The notes: generated by a model from the sequence alone, not told the origin. A DNA stretch of 64,000 nucleotides from Arctopsyche grandis (GCF_051622035.1 NC_135365.1:16596001-16660000); one strand, 5' to 3'; positions 43,453 to 56,877 are shown, counted from the first letter of the stretch. Made by a program: numbers and translations.

Positions 43453-44300
43453 TTCCCGTGCCGTACTTTTGAGTATGTTCTTACCATTATTTTTCGTTAA
43501 GTTTGTGATGGTCTTATTCAACCATTTCTTAAGTACTTACTTACATCTACTGTGACATTTGGTGTAAATTGTCGCAAAGGCAGATAAGAGTTTGTAATTA
43601 TTATGCGGGGGTGCGGATTTTTAGCCTCCTAATTTGGACGTTTATTAATTGCCGCGTATGAAGATAGATAGCGAGAGCGCGCAAGAGAGTGTGTACTTAT
43701 TTATTCGTAGAAATAATTTATCATTCGCGAGCGCGAGGCGCCCCTGTACAAGTTGGTCGGTATGTGGAAAGCGTGATTGATGAAGGGTTAACGCAAGAGT
43801 TAAATTTGGAAATGCGCAAAGTTTAATGTTGTTTCGCTCTCCGTTTGTCTATTCCGTATTGACTGTGAAACAGTCCAATTATTTCGCAATTTGTACGTTT
43901 ATTATTATTATATATTAGCATTATTGTGTATGTACGTACACACTGTGCACGTAAAATCAATTAAATGTTTTCCCTCGCGTATGAAAGCGCGCACGTTCGA
44001 AACTTTTTTGCAAAACTTTTTAAATAAGCTCGAAAAAGTGTTCTAAATAAATACGCGAAAGCTCGCTCAAACACTTCCGCGTTGTTCGGTTGTATTTTGT
44101 TTATAATCAATTCTGTGGATATTTAAGGGTTCGAATATTATTTTGGACCATATGATTTCATATTCGGCTTTCACCCGAATTGGAACATTCATTTGAAGCA
44201 TTTCAAACATAATATGAATGAAAATACAAAGAAAGAACTTATTCTTTAGTACTGTTCAAAACACTAATTTATATATGCTTATATTTTATTTATTTATTTG
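43453..44300. other. Non-genic stretch with a GC-richer unique island at about 43560-44110
   Basis: The island contains GCGAGAGCGCGCAAGAGAG, CGCGAGCGCGAGGCGCC and GAAAGCGCGCACG. No frame with a motif. Candidate conserved non-coding DNA only. Confidence 0.3.
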
Positions 44301-44304
44301 AAAT

Positions 44305-44500
44305 TTGGATTATTGTGGCGTTAAATAAATTCCTAATGCTTCACAATGGTTGAAAATATAACAAAAGAGAAACAAAAAACATTATAAGTATATATACAAA
44401 TAATAATATAAGTATATAATAATAGTTAAATAAATACAAGGAGAAAAAATTAGGAGTGTCTTGCATCAAAAGTCAGCATCAATATATGCTTACATACTAA
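44305..44500 (-). mobile_element. LINE family 2 3' UTR, distal part
   Basis: Its reverse complement matches 835-1040: TTGATGCAAGACACTCCTAA, TTGTTTCTCTTTTGTTATAT and CAACCATTGTGAAGCATTAG. With 45730-45870 it forms one LINE tail split by two younger elements. Confidence 0.75.
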
Positions 44501-44539
44501 TTTATTTATTTATTTATTTTTACATACATATTTTTTACA

Positions 44540-44998
44540 TACATATATACAAATATACCAGGAAGGCTTCACAGGTAAACCCCAAATGCGCCTTCCTGGT
44601 CCTCAGAATTATTACATAGATACATGTAAATCTAAATAATATCTGAAATCTATCATCAGATATTACAAATATCGTATTAATACGATAAATAACGATGAAT
44701 AACTTTCATGTAACAATACGAATTTTATATTCGATAAACAACCACAGAGACATCTATGGTGAGCAATATGGCGAAACCTAAGATATAACAATAACTAAAG
44801 GTTCGCAACAGAAAATTGGGAAGGAAACGCCAATTTCACAGGAATCGTTTCAATGAAAATCAGAAAAATTGGCAAATTCTGATAAGAAACGATCGACCTT
44901 GACAAATCAAGGTCTGGCCAATAGCGAGACTTGGCGGGAATCAAATTCGTAACATCAAGTACGAGATAATTCAACATTCACCACTAGACCATGCTAAT
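44540..44998 (-). mobile_element. SINE, copy 11 (tail type a), nested in the LINE tail
   Basis: Tail hairpin CCAGGAAGGC (44558-44567) and GCCTTCCTGG (44590-44599) is followed on the plus strand by CATCTATGGTGAGC, the body and a decayed head (GGCGGGAATCAAATTCG). Confidence 0.85.
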
Positions 44999-45026
44999 GT
45001 ATGTACATATGTATGTAGGTATGCAC

Positions 45027-45726
45027 CAGGGTTTCTGATTTCCCGGACTTTTTCAATTCCCGGGACACGGAACAGAGTTCGGGATGCCCGGAATTGCTGG
45101 ATTTATTTTTTATAAATATAAAATTTATTTATTTACAAAATATTGAAAAAGAAGTGAATAATATATTTATTAACTAGAAAAAATGTAAAAATAAAAGTAA
45201 ATCTATTTGAAAAACCTTCTTAAGAATACATATTGAAATTCAAAAGCTTACTTCTAGAATTGGCCCAAATATTTCCAGCAATCGAAAATTCTCTTTCACT
45301 TTCGGTCGAAGTTGGTTTTACAGTCAAAAAGGACGAAAACAATATTTTTAAATTATATTTTCTTTCTCCTCGTGTATATTTTCAGCATGTATATTTTCAT
45401 TTATTTTTAAAGTTGAGGTTATTTCTATTTACGTTATTTTGTACTTGTACTTATCTAATTTTTAATTAAACATACAATTGTCTCATCTTCATTAGAGAAG
45501 TTTCTTCCATTGTGGAATAGTCAATACAAGAATGATATACTCTTTTCATAGTATATACTTAGTTTCATGGTACGACATACATTTGCTTTCATTATAACAT
45601 TTAAATAAAAACGTTTTGATTAAAACATTTTTCCCGGGATTCGAGATAAGAACTCCCGGGACACGATACATCAAAAATTTTGTGGATTTCATTTCTGTCC
45701 CGGGTTAATCTGGGAAAAAACCCTTG
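45027..45726 (-). mobile_element. hAT-like element nested in the LINE tail
   Basis: The left end CAGGGTTTCTGATTTCCCGG and the right end, in reverse complement CAAGGGTTTTTTCCCAG, form imperfect inverted repeats with CCCGGGA motifs inside both. A transposase remnant lies on the minus strand. The 8-bp flanks share only their first four bases (GTAT), so no clear TSD is claimed. Confidence 0.7.
45225..45345 (-). pseudogene. hAT transposase C-terminal remnant
   Basis: The minus strand reads VKPTSTESERVFSIAGNIWA and then NSRSKLL, which fits the conserved SERVFS-AG-I motif of the hAT C-terminal dimerisation domain. The rest of the transposase is not recognisable. The plus-strand frame over the same bases is its shadow. 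Confidence 0.8.
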
Positions 45727-45729
45727 TAT

Positions 45730-45870
45730 CTGTATATAAGAACCAGCCGTGAATATAAAAAATCCCCATGAGGCCCAAATAGAAGATCAAAATTCGCTTA
45801 TACATATGTACATACATCACATCCAAATATGAAAATAATGATGGTTGAAGTCTACTAGACAAATAGGTTA
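45730..45870 (-). mobile_element. LINE family 2 3' UTR, proximal part
   Basis: Its reverse complement matches 645-790: CATCATTATTTTCATATTTG, GAATTTTGATCTTCT, TTTGGGCCTCATGGGGAT and TTCACGGCTGG. Confidence 0.75.
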
Positions 45871-47025
45871 AAACAATTTATGAATAATGTTATAATAATA
45901 ATGCAAATCTAATTTGATAATTTCATAATAGATTTGCATTATTTAAATTGTGATGAAATCATATTCGTGCTTATTTGATCCGAATTTGGAAAGTGGTTTG
46001 AGCTATTTGACTGAAGAAATTAATAGCAATTTTGAGAGAATGTATTAGCTTTTTAGTTAATGATTTATTTATATCTATGTACAGATGTGGATATTGTGGA
46101 GACTATATTACCAAGTAATTCTGAGAATCACTTTGTATTGAAAAGTACGTTTGACTTTGTATCGAACGAATTTTCGTAAAAATCTGACGTTCTGCGAAAT
46201 AACAATATACAAATGAAACTTTCCGACATTGTTTTTCGTCCCTTTGCCTTATCCATTACGAATTGCACAAAAATAATATTTATTTTTAGAGACGTCACCG
46301 CTCAAAAAACCCCAGGCTGAAAAACAAATGTTTTCGCATTTCCATTGCGAGACTACGGATTTAGAATCGAAAAGGTCAACTTATTCAAATTTAATGTTCG
46401 TATACATGTACACGTAAAGAATTTAATGTGAATTACGGAGTCTACGTAAAACGTCTATGTAGGTGATACAGATTTGATTTGTCGGTGGTAGTGTTGTTGA
46501 GGTTTAGTTGGAGATTTTCACTAGAAACTTCAATACTAGAGAAGAACGCCAAGTGTATGTTCGTACATATTATACATACATATATGGAGGGTAGCACTCT
46601 GGGGAAACTCGTTAAATTGTGTCTTAATTGAGTATCTTCAGGTATTACGTGGCCGCAGAGACACCCAGAGAGCTGAGCGCTATTCTCAGACAAAATACTA
46701 CGTATGGTCCCCTTGGGAATATTACAGCCACCTTATAATACATACATCCTATTACGCGGTGACTGGGAAAATACGGCCTTGTAAACAATACGTTGAAATA
46801 GCAAAGTAGCGGATATAATCTACTTATTCGATTTATGTACTTGCTCTGTGGTTTTTATATTTATTTGGGCTGGAGCGAAAAATGCAAATTTTAGATCTAC
46901 CATTATGGATCTAGTGGAAATTTGCATCGTATATACATATATACATATATTGCGTCATATTATCATATTTATATATATGTATAATATATCATCAAATTCA
47001 TATAGACTATATATAATATAGTCGT
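45871..47025. other. Non-genic sequence
   Basis: The 46300-46740 part is slightly GC-richer, with an 83-codon minus-strand frame lacking motifs. The 46920-47020 part is rich in TATA and CATATA simple sequence. Confidence 0.3.
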
Positions 47026-47027
47026 GA

Positions 47028-47238
47028 TATAGTGGGTAGGATGGTTTTTGCAAATTTGATGGACTAACTTGGATATTTGTGACTCGAAGGAAACGATCGA
47101 CTTCGAGTCACAAATATCCAAGTCCGGCTAGCAGCATTAAAGATTATATTCAGAATAAATTATATTCAATCGAGGTCAGCTCACGGAATCGAACCCGGCG
47201 ACCTTTCAGTGATTACTCGAGCCATACTGCTGGCTAAA
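47028..47238 (-). mobile_element. SINE, copy 12 (with 23-bp perfect palindrome)
   Basis: On the minus strand the head (AGCCAGCAGTATGGCTCGAG, GGGTTCGATTCCGTG) and the body are well preserved. ACTTGGATATTTGTGACTCG (start of 47067-47089) is repeated in perfect inverse at 47101-47123, with 11 nt between. The left arm replaces the usual AATTGGCAAACTCTGATA sequence. Confidence 0.82.
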
Positions 47239-47574
47239 TAATGGGTAGAAATAAATCGATAGGTCGAAGCACAGAACGTTTTCTTGATATAATTTGTCTT
47301 GATTGATTGATCCATTTTCTATATCTATTATACATATAATCTTAAGCCAATATTATATCACTTTATGTTTAGTTATGTAGGTACTGTTCTATTTAGTCAT
47401 GTTTTAGTTTTTATTCTTTTTTTTTAAATTTGTTTGTCTCTATGTACCATTTTATATAATTTGTAAAATTCTATAATTGGGCTCAGATGTTATTTTATTT
47501 TGTTACAATTATTCTTTATTTTCATGCATTTCCACATCTGTTGTCTGTTGGTTTTTCGATAAATAAATAATTCT

Positions 47575-47800
47575 AATATATAATTTTGAAAGAGACTTTG
47601 TAACTTCATAAGTAAGGTTTGTTGGGAGCATCGAAAACAAATCAAAATTACTATGACGATCGTTTTATTTATTATTTTTTTTTCGATTCAAATAAATTTA
47701 ATAAAAAAGCAAATTAATGTTTACTATTAGATTAACCATGTTTAAGCGGCTTATATTACAAATACCGAGCAAATTCGGGTAAAAACACTATTAAATAAAT
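47575..47800 (-). repeat. Dispersed repeat H, copy 2
   Basis: The reverse complement reads ACCCGAATTTGCTCGGTATT, AAACATGGTTAATCTAATAG, GATCGTCATAGTAATTTTGA and ACAAAGTCTCTTTCAAAATT, in the same order as 7030-7345. It lacks the C-rich insert. Confidence 0.65.
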
Positions 47801-49110
47801 ATATACAAAGTTTTCCAATAAATAATTCCAAACATTCTTGAGTTTTCTAAAAATCATTACAATCTGAAACTTTAGATGTTAGAAAATTTTGATTTGTTGC
47901 GTTTTAACGTCACATGTAAACACATGTGACTCGTGACATGTGTACAACGGAACAGATTTGTACATGCGTACAGAATTTGTGACTTCTGGAATGGAGTTCA
48001 TTTGTCGTCTATTCAAAAACATAGATCCATTTTAAAATAAAAAAAAAAGTGTAACGAAGCATCAAGTGCACCCTATATTTTTATTCAATTAAAAAAAAAA
48101 TATATATATAAAAATATGCAAAAATAAGTTGCGCATACTTCAAACTTTTGTCTTTATTTTATTATTTGTTGCACTGATTTACAAATTTCGATCTTTTCGT
48201 ATTATCATTGAAACCAAGGCTGTGAAATTTAATAATTTATCTAAAAAAATTATAAATTTAAATTACATTAAAAATAAAATTGTTGAATCGCACGAATTTT
48301 GATGTGTTGTGGCCAGAACCGACTGTTTCTTCCTTCTCATACTTTTTATTCTCATTTTTTCAGTAAATTAATGTGTTTGTGAATGAAATTCATACATACA
48401 TATGTATATGTACATACAAAATTTACTTACTTTTTATTATTTATACCTATGTATTTCATTAGCAATAATTCAACAAATTGGGTTATATGTATATCAATTT
48501 TTAGTGATTTTTTTGATTGCTTTAATTTTTTTATATTTTGAAAATCAGTAACTTTTTCAACCAATAATTTTACAGGTTGGCAAAAAATGTCTAACTTATT
48601 AAAATCGTTCAAGTTAGACCGGAAGCAGTGTATTTTAAACCGACTCCAAAACCCTGATTGAAACATTACTTTTCTGATTTATTTTTGCCTGTTGAATATT
48701 TATATGATAATGATGACCTAATATATAATTGTATGTACGTACATACATAGATACATATGTACGTTTTTTTTTAATCTGACAGTTTGATGAGGTAAAATTT
48801 TTTGATTTTGTAGAACACTTCATGTTTATATGTATATGTATGTATTATATATTGAGGTACGTATATAAATTTTTTATTTTTTCTTGGTTAATTTTAGCAT
48901 AAATGACATTGGATTACTTATTATGTTCTTAGTTCTACATAATTGAAATTTTTTGAAATTTACATTTGCTAAAATTTAATTTTATGTTTGTAACTCTGGT
49001 CAGTTGGGAATTACATACATACATTAGCGCAATAGTCTTGTTGCATGAGTACACATTTGAAGATATAATGTTCATAAATGTTTGTGTCAATTTTGCCAAT
49101 TTTGAATAGG
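47801..49110. other. AT-rich non-genic sequence
   Basis: No gene or repeat recognised besides AT-rich simple sequence and TACATATGTA palindromes. Confidence 0.3.
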
Positions 49111-49120
49111 GAAGGAATAT

Positions 49121-49503
49121 GGGTTTGGTGCAAACGATCGAAAAGCGCCAGACAGATTGAACCACAGATTAACTGGATGGCTGCTTTAAACTCAATTCTC
49201 GACTTCACGAATGAAAAATTGCACATCAGATGTCGAGTAACCTTTCGATGTGCACAGATGCAATTATTAAAATGGTAATTATTAAAATTGAGTTGGATCT
49301 TTCTGGCGAGTTTTTAATAATTTAATAAGGAAAAATTCGGAACTCAAGTATCAGAAGCACAGAACGTATACAGGGTAGGTATGTCGGGACTTCGGGTAGA
49401 TTTCGCTTAGTGTAAGTGCGAGCAGTGCGCACGCATAAGGTACACGTGTCGTTAATCTGTGGCTCAGTCTGTCTGGCGCTTTTCGATCGTTTGCACCGCA
49501 TCG
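49121..49503. mobile_element. 383-bp foldback element (family A), diverged copy
   Basis: GGGTTTGGTGCAAACGATCG on the left is mirrored by CGATCGTTTGCACCGCATC on the right. The arms share AGCGCCAGACAGA and its inverse. AAGGAATAT lies on both sides (49112-49120 and 49504-49512), a 9-bp duplication. The internal CACATCAGATGTCGAGTAAC matches the 34-kb copy. The centre is longer and differs. Confidence 0.87.
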
Positions 49504-49512
49504 AAGGAATAT

Positions 49513-50370
<858 letters not shown>

Positions 50371-50374
50371 TATA

Positions 50375-50633
50375 TGAGCCCTTATAATTGAAACTGGCAA
50401 AAGTGCACATTTCTTCATTTCGAGAAATATCTCGCAAAACTTTAAATAAAATGATTTGCGTTTAACAATATTTAAAAATACTGGTGGCATGTAATACGTC
50501 TATTCTGCTTTTCCAAGATTCTGGACATATCGAATGAAAATAAGTAATAACAATTTGTGAATTAAGTCAAACAGAAATAGTGTTTTTGGAATTGAAAATT
50601 GGACTTCCGCCACTTTCAAATATATCTGCTCAT
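50375..50633. mobile_element. Short inverted-repeat element (family G), copy 2
   Basis: The left end ATGAGC...ATAATTGAAACTGGC is mirrored, with mismatches, by GCCACTTTCAAATATA...GCTCAT on the right. The interior matches copy 1 at 26560-26800. It lies in AT-rich DNA where the target duplication cannot be defined. Confidence 0.6.
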
Positions 50634-52855
50634 ATATTTATGTATATACATACATATATACTATTATAAATCCCCCTAATAATGCATCTTCATGCACTGT
50701 TTGCCCCATCTATCACGTTGCGTCGTGCTCTCTCTCAATTAACAATGCTAATTCGACCGTTCATATACCACTATAGTATTTCTGAAAGCACTTATGGTCT
50801 AATCTCTATGTTGATTCGATTTTTAGTTTGGATTTTGAGTACTTAAATAAATATCACATGTATGTACCTATATATGTATGTTCATATTTATGTAGATACA
50901 TATGTACCAAGATATGTCTAAAATATTGTTGGTTTGTTATCAAAGCTCGCGAGGAAAATTAATTTAAGAATCTTTGATCGATACAAATTCACTAGGGTTT
51001 GTTAGCTTTTGAAACGGGTTTTCCGCTTTATTTTCAAAGTTCGAAAACAATTTTTAAAATATGGTAAGCAGGTTTTAAATACAAGAATTAACTTGCAATA
51101 GTTTTTTTGTGTACAGTTGCTGAAAATTATTTTTTTCAAAAATTTATTTCATATTTGGAAAATGAAAAATCATAAAACTAATTCTTAGCTGATAATACTG
51201 AGACTTTAAATTAATTCCGAGCGGAAAGGGTTAAATATTATTATTAAAATTGTATAGTCGTTCGTTAACATTATTATAAATCATGTGACTCAAATATCTT
51301 ATTGTGAGTATGTTTTAATTTTTATAGGATATAAATTTTTTATACATGCACATGTAGGTATTTACGTTTAAGGAAGTGGGGATCCATTGAAGTATTTTCC
51401 CAAGACAATTATGGAGAATTAAATTTCTCCATGATTATGATCCTCAGGAATGGGGCCTCTCGATTACAATTAATTGTTATAAATTAAATATTATTATTTG
51501 GATATTTACTCGATTTTGTATCTTATTTCTATGTAATTATTTTACTAGTATTAGTGCATTGAATAAATTTCGTAATGCTTAAAAAACAAAAATATGACAT
51601 CAAATTATTCTATTTCTAGGTATGCATATATATTTAGCTTTTTGTTTATATTTAAGGTATAAAAGCACAATAAAAATAATCAAGACTTAATCTGTGTACA
51701 TTCGAGAAATCAAATTTCACATCGAGTCAAAAATAAATGCTCAATATAATATTTCAATGAATATTATTGAAATTTCAGTATTTCGAGTGAAGTGACGGCT
51801 TACGAACACAATTTATAATTGTAATTATAATTTAGACTGTGTACTTATGTAGATACATATTGTAGATATGTACGTCAACAAATATCGACATAGAAGATAG
51901 ACGTGTCTTCAGTTTCAGAATTTCGTCAGGTGTAAAATCGACATTTGAGATAAAACAAATAAGCCCATCGCCTGATAAAGTGAACTAATTAATATTATCA
52001 CACGACTAGAAGAGCATCTGGATCGAAGCAAAGCGGGCGGTCGGCGGGGGTGGGCGGGAGGGATTTCGTATCTGAAAAAATGATGTTTCGATACGTAAAT
52101 CGAAGATGTGTCCTTTGAAGAGCCAGCATGAGAGGAATACGTAAGTCTGTTTGTCGGCGAAAGTCACAAATTGCCATCAAAACCCTCTTCTGCGACTCAC
52201 GCACCAAACTGTACCACACGCGCTTCGGAGCACGACTCTCAAAGACGAACCCCCTGTGTTTATTCCTACGTGCTTACAATATTTTACATCGCCACCCACA
52301 GTCTTCTATCTAGTCTCATCTCGGAAAATCCCCACCGAAAGAATACACCCACGCATGAACATAGAAATACATAAATAAATGTATTCGAATATATGTATGT
52401 ATGTAAGTATGTATGTTTTATACCTATGTAGTAGCCAGTGTGCTAATGTTGGAGAGTTAGAGTGCTCATTATAATCGTGGTCTTAAACGGTGCACTCCGT
52501 CGAGGCGAGTTTGCCTTTGGCAAAATGTCACTCTTGTCTAAAAGTCTTAATTAGTGATAAAAATAAAATTACAAACTTCTTCTTATTATTTTTTTTTGTT
52601 AATTAAGCCGGCAGAAGCAATTTGACTTTATTAAGGCGAGTTATTTGAATCGCGATGAAACACAAAAAAAAGTTAACAAGAAAACTTTTCAAGTTGTATA
52701 GTCGTGCGCCCAGAAGGTAATGAGTTAAATTTTCCTTCAGTTTGTTGTGATGGGATTTCATGCAGACAACAAACACGTGGTGTTTTTTTTGTTATTTCTT
52801 TATCGAACGATTTTCGATCTCTAGATAATCTAATCATTTTATAGTTTCATGGATG
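50634..52855. other. Non-genic stretch, GC-richer at 51990-52350
   Basis: The 51990-52350 segment carries GCGGGCGGTCGGCGGGGGTG near 52034. Overlapping frames on both strands at 52000-52380 (for example KSQIAIKTLFCDSRTKLYHT) could be a decayed retroelement C-terminus, but no diagnostic motif is visible. Elsewhere AT-rich. Confidence 0.28.
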
Positions 52856-52859
52856 CTAT

Positions 52860-53285
52860 GTATGTTGCGAAACTCGCGCGTTGAACGACAGAATGGTGTA
52901 TAAGACCCAGTGCATTCAAAGAAGTATAGAACACTGTATAGGTATAGTGGGAATAATAAGAAGATATAGAAAACGTAAAACGTGGGTTGGAACTAAGAAG
53001 TATGACAAAGGTGGTTGATGCAATGGTGATAATAAAGAAATTGAAATGGAAATGGGTGGGTCTCATAACCAAAAGAATGGACGATATATGAACGAAAAAT
53101 GGTACCCGAGAGAATGTAAACGGTGCAAAGAATACCACAGGGCAGATGGGTTGTTGAATTAAAAAGAATATGTGAGATGAGTTGGATGATAGCTGCTCTC
53201 AAAACATAATCGAATGGAAGTGTGTTAGAGAAGTCTTCATTTAGAAGTGGATGGTGAATGGTTGTGAATGATCATGATAATAAGC
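52860..53285 (+). mobile_element. RTE-like LINE 3' fragment, copy 3
   Basis: Plus-strand pieces include KTQCIQRSIEHCIGIVGI, KKLKWKWVGLIT, EKWYPRECKRCKEYHRA and EWKCVREVFI, in several frames. They follow the same order as copy 4. The end GGTTGTGAATGATCATGATA is the family 3' end. Decayed. Confidence 0.7.
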
Positions 53286-53690
53286 GAGACACCTTTGTGT
53301 AGAATTATGATTTAATTAGTGAGAATAATGACGAAGGAGTGGACGAAAGTATGGATTATACTTGACAAATGACAAATGAGAGAATGAGATGCTTAAATGG
53401 TACCTAAGTTACATAGTTGGGTTCATGAAGTAAGAAAAATGCGATGAATCATTTTTTTTCGATTTGCGATTTAAGTTCAGAGTAGAGAAATTAAAAGAAT
53501 AAAAAATGACAGTATTTATTCTGGTTGGTAATAATGATAATGACAACTATTCTATTATCTTAATTATGAATTGAGATCAAAATTACGAATACTTGTATAT
53601 GACGAATGAATACCGTTTTTAAATCAAAAATGCCACTTTGACCAACGAAAAAATTCTTCGATCAATGTATTTATCAGTGATGACGTATAG
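53286..53690. other. AT-rich sequence between two LINE fragments
   Basis: GAAGTATGGAT-like and ATGACAAATGAGAGAATGAG patches may be more decayed LINE sequence. Nothing certain. Confidence 0.25.
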
Positions 53691-53692
53691 AC

Positions 53693-54070
53693 GTTGAACT
53701 TTAGATGAACGTTTAGATGCTACATACAGTGAAATGCAATCAAAGAAGTATGGAAGGCTGTATGCTTAGCAATACGAGGAAATACAGGAAGCGGAATACG
53801 TGCGTGAGAAGTATGGCAAGGGTATTGGATATAGTGGATAGAGTGAATAGATTGAAATGGCAATGTGCGGGTCACATGGCTAGAAGAATTGGCGAATGGT
53901 GAACAAAGGAAGTGCTGGAATGGTACCCGAGAGAATTTAAAGGGGGAAAAGGGAGACCACAGGGAAGATGGGTAGACGAAATTAGGAAAATGTGTGAGGT
54001 GAGATGGATGAGGGTTGCGCAAAACAGACCAAGCAGTAGATGGTGAATGGCTGTAGATGATGATATGAAT
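53693..54070 (+). mobile_element. RTE-like LINE 3' fragment, copy 4 (best preserved)
   Basis: The frame 53717-53902 reads KCNQRSMEGCMLSNTRKYRK, VDRVNRLKWQCAGHMARRIG and a TGG-to-TGA-type stop. It continues in frame with EVLEWYPREFKGGKGRPQGR and WVDEIRKMCEVRWMRVAQNR. This is the C-terminal segment after the RT domain in RTE-like endonuclease/RT proteins. The end GGCTGTAGATGATGATATG is the 3' terminus. Copies 1-4 are all on the plus strand. Confidence 0.8.
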
Positions 54071-55785
54071 TTTCCATATAAAAAATAGTACTCCTCCATT
54101 ATTTAATTTCTTTCGAAGTGTTAGTTTATAAAGTTTTATTATTTTTCAGACAAAATTTTATTCATGATATACGTAATATTTTTATTCAAATCCTACTTAT
54201 ATGTATGGGTACGTATTTTGTAAGTGTGAAGTTCATTTTAATAAAATCGTCAGTGTCTAAAACACAGTGGATATGATTTGAATGATGCGAAATCAAAATA
54301 AATATCATCTCGAGACATGCCTATTTTTTGTCATCTTTCAGATTTTTATTTAGCGATACAGAACAGAGAAGCCTCCGTATGTGGAGCGTGTCAAGCACGT
54401 TGCTTGATATGAAATGACAGACAAAAGAGAAATTTCAAAACGTCTCCGTCAATTTTGATTCGTTTTCAATTCTCATTTTGTCGGGAGAGAAAAGCGTTAT
54501 ATATTTATATTGAGCATATTTATGACATAATTTTAAATAAAAAAAATATTTCAAATAAAGCTGGCAAGGTGTCCTGGAGGATTCGAATCGCGCAGTGGAG
54601 AGGTCGCGACCTGTTGACTCTTAGCAGTAAATTTTCATTTAGATCGGAATGGGTCGGTATGACGTAATGTTATTAGGCCAAATTATTTTAGATAACGTTA
54701 CTTTTTCGTCGTAGGCGTATTTCGGGCAATTAAATTTTATTGCGCGTATTGAATATCTCACCGTTCGCTGAGCAATCACAATGGAAATGCAAAAGGCATT
54801 TTCCGGCAAATTTCAACTGCTCCTTTGTGAGCACAACAAGTCGAGAAATTAGTCGTAATAAAGCGGGGTGGGCGCCATTCGAAACATTTACATCGTATTT
54901 AAACGAAAATTACCTCCGAATGGGTACTCGACAATATCAAAACGTTCATTCTTTTTGTGCGGGCGAGCGTGACTACCCCCAGATAAAATTTAATAAATTG
55001 ACCGGGCCGAGGCTACTTGTTACACAAGGGTTGCTTGTAACCGCCCCTCACCCCCATCTTCTGTTATACAACCTCTCTCTCCCCGAGTCTCCCTCCCCCG
55101 CCTCCTTTCTCCGGCCAGGACACAACGACTAGAGATTAAAACGGTGGCTGAAAAAAGAAAACAAAAACAATAAGGGGAGAGAAAGTGCCTCCGGGGCAAC
55201 AGAAAAATGGCACACTGTGTCGTTTTTGTAATCTGTGGCAGATGTTATGGTTGCGTGTAATCGAGTGATCGGTGCTTTAATTCGTGGTTCGCCATGTCCG
55301 TTTGAAAAAGTGAAATTTGTGCAAGAAGTGGTCAGTTCCACTTGTTGATTCTCTACCTTTGTATGTTTGTCTAGATAAAGATGTGGAACTAAGTGCGATT
55401 GGATTCATACTACATATTTTCATTGCTTTCATTCAATAGAGCTCATGGAGCAAATATGTATGTATATGAATTTTTATTATGTAGTTGAATTTCAAAATTA
55501 ATGTCAATATTTGAATTGAGATCGGAGACAGAATTTTAGTCAAAAGTGAACTGTGGTTTGTACGTAGTGTATGTAGTTTGCAGACAAATTGTCACCCAAG
55601 TCTCTAGCAATTTGTCTACTAACTAACTATGTACTTACATATATGCGGATAAAGGTTCATTTAAACTAACACACCACATATCGATAGCTGCATTAAACAG
55701 CATTCTTTATGCACATTCATATTTTCCGTGATATGCACGTAGCGCATCCGTAACAGTAGTAAATGGCACGATCTATTCATATTAT
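54071..55785. other. Non-genic stretch with a GC-richer island at about 54720-55340
   Basis: A 130-codon plus-strand frame (54740-55132) lies in the island but starts with TTG, lacks an ATG at its start and shows no domain. Its Pro/Leu-rich C-terminal part follows a C-rich tract (CTCCCTCCCCCGCCTCC). It is not called as a gene. It could be conserved non-coding DNA. Confidence 0.3.
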
Positions 55786-56068
55786 ACAGCAGTATAGATA
55801 AATGGTTAGCGTGTAACGCTTTCAATTGTTTGGTCACGGGTTCAATCCCTGGCTGTGCTGCTGGCCCGACCTAGGATATGTGACTCTAAAATCGATCGTT
55901 TCTTTTTTTTATCTGATTTAATTGAAACGGTTCGAACAAATTTTCAACCTTGCTTTATTTCTCGCAAAATTCAAGTTCATCTTGAAATGTATGCATAGAT
56001 GTCTCTATGATGCTCTGTGAAATAAGTTTATAAATTGTTTATCGATGTTTGTAATTGGCCAGGAGTTG
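55786..56068 (+). mobile_element. SINE, copy 13 (tail cut inside the hairpin)
   Basis: The tRNA-like head TGGTTAGCGTGTAACGC...GGTCACGGGTTCAATCCC has both box-A-like and box-B-like parts and differs from the common head. The body and TAATTGGCCAGGAG follow. The tail stops within the 5' strand of the hairpin. Confidence 0.8.
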
Positions 56069-56760
56069 AAGTTGGAGTTAATTAATTGGAGTAATACCCC
56101 AGAACTTGATTCAAGATTGAAGTCATTGGCCCTGCCAATTGTATTTAATTTTTAATGTGATAATAATTTATATTATGCATATTTTATGTATGTATGTACG
56201 TATAGTGTATGTCAAGTTGTGAAGAAGTAATGTATAGGTCATCAGATTACGGAAAACTTTATAGACTCGTGTTATGATAAAAGGATTCGATAGTAAGTCA
56301 TTGAGTGTGTATAATAAGGATTGATGTGTGTATACAACACGATATTAGTAAAAAGGAAATATGGATTATATAATATAATATAATATTGAAAATCGAAGTA
56401 GTCTCTGTTCGTTCTATTCAATTATTTGTACACGTGCCGATAATTTCCAGGAAAATCTTTTATATACGAGACTAAGATTTTACCAATAGCTGTGGTACAC
56501 AATATCCATGTTGTGGGATCAAAACAACAACCTGTCATAATATTAATATGATGTTTTCCTTTAGATAATAAGATTTCTCTTAGATAATAATAAGCCTTTA
56601 AACAATAACATTAAAACAAAAATTTAAAGATTCAAGACTGCTTTTTCCCGGTTTAGATATTCATTGTTTCAAATTATTATACATTTTGGTATTTTGTAAT
56701 TTAAATACTGAGTCAAGCCTTTCAATCATTCATATTTTTGTATGGTATATTGAATGAAAC
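56069..56760. other. AT-rich non-genic sequence
   Basis: No gene or known repeat recognised. Confidence 0.3.
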
Positions 56761-56790
56761 ATTATATATATATATATGTATATATAATAT

Positions 56791-56873
<83 letters not shown>
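56761..56873. repeat. (TA)n microsatellite abutting the left LTR
   Basis: Alternating TA with a few CA/GT steps in its left part. It directly borders the truncated LTR at 56874. Confidence 0.95.

Positions 56874-56877
<4 letters not shown>

Noticed and set aside
45027..45726. Exact TSD for the hAT-like element
   Set aside because: The 8-bp flanks share only GTAT, so a duplication cannot be claimed.
54740..55132. 130-codon plus-strand frame
   Set aside because: It starts at a TTG, shows no domain, and its C-terminal half follows a C-rich tract. More likely a chance opening in a GC-richer island.
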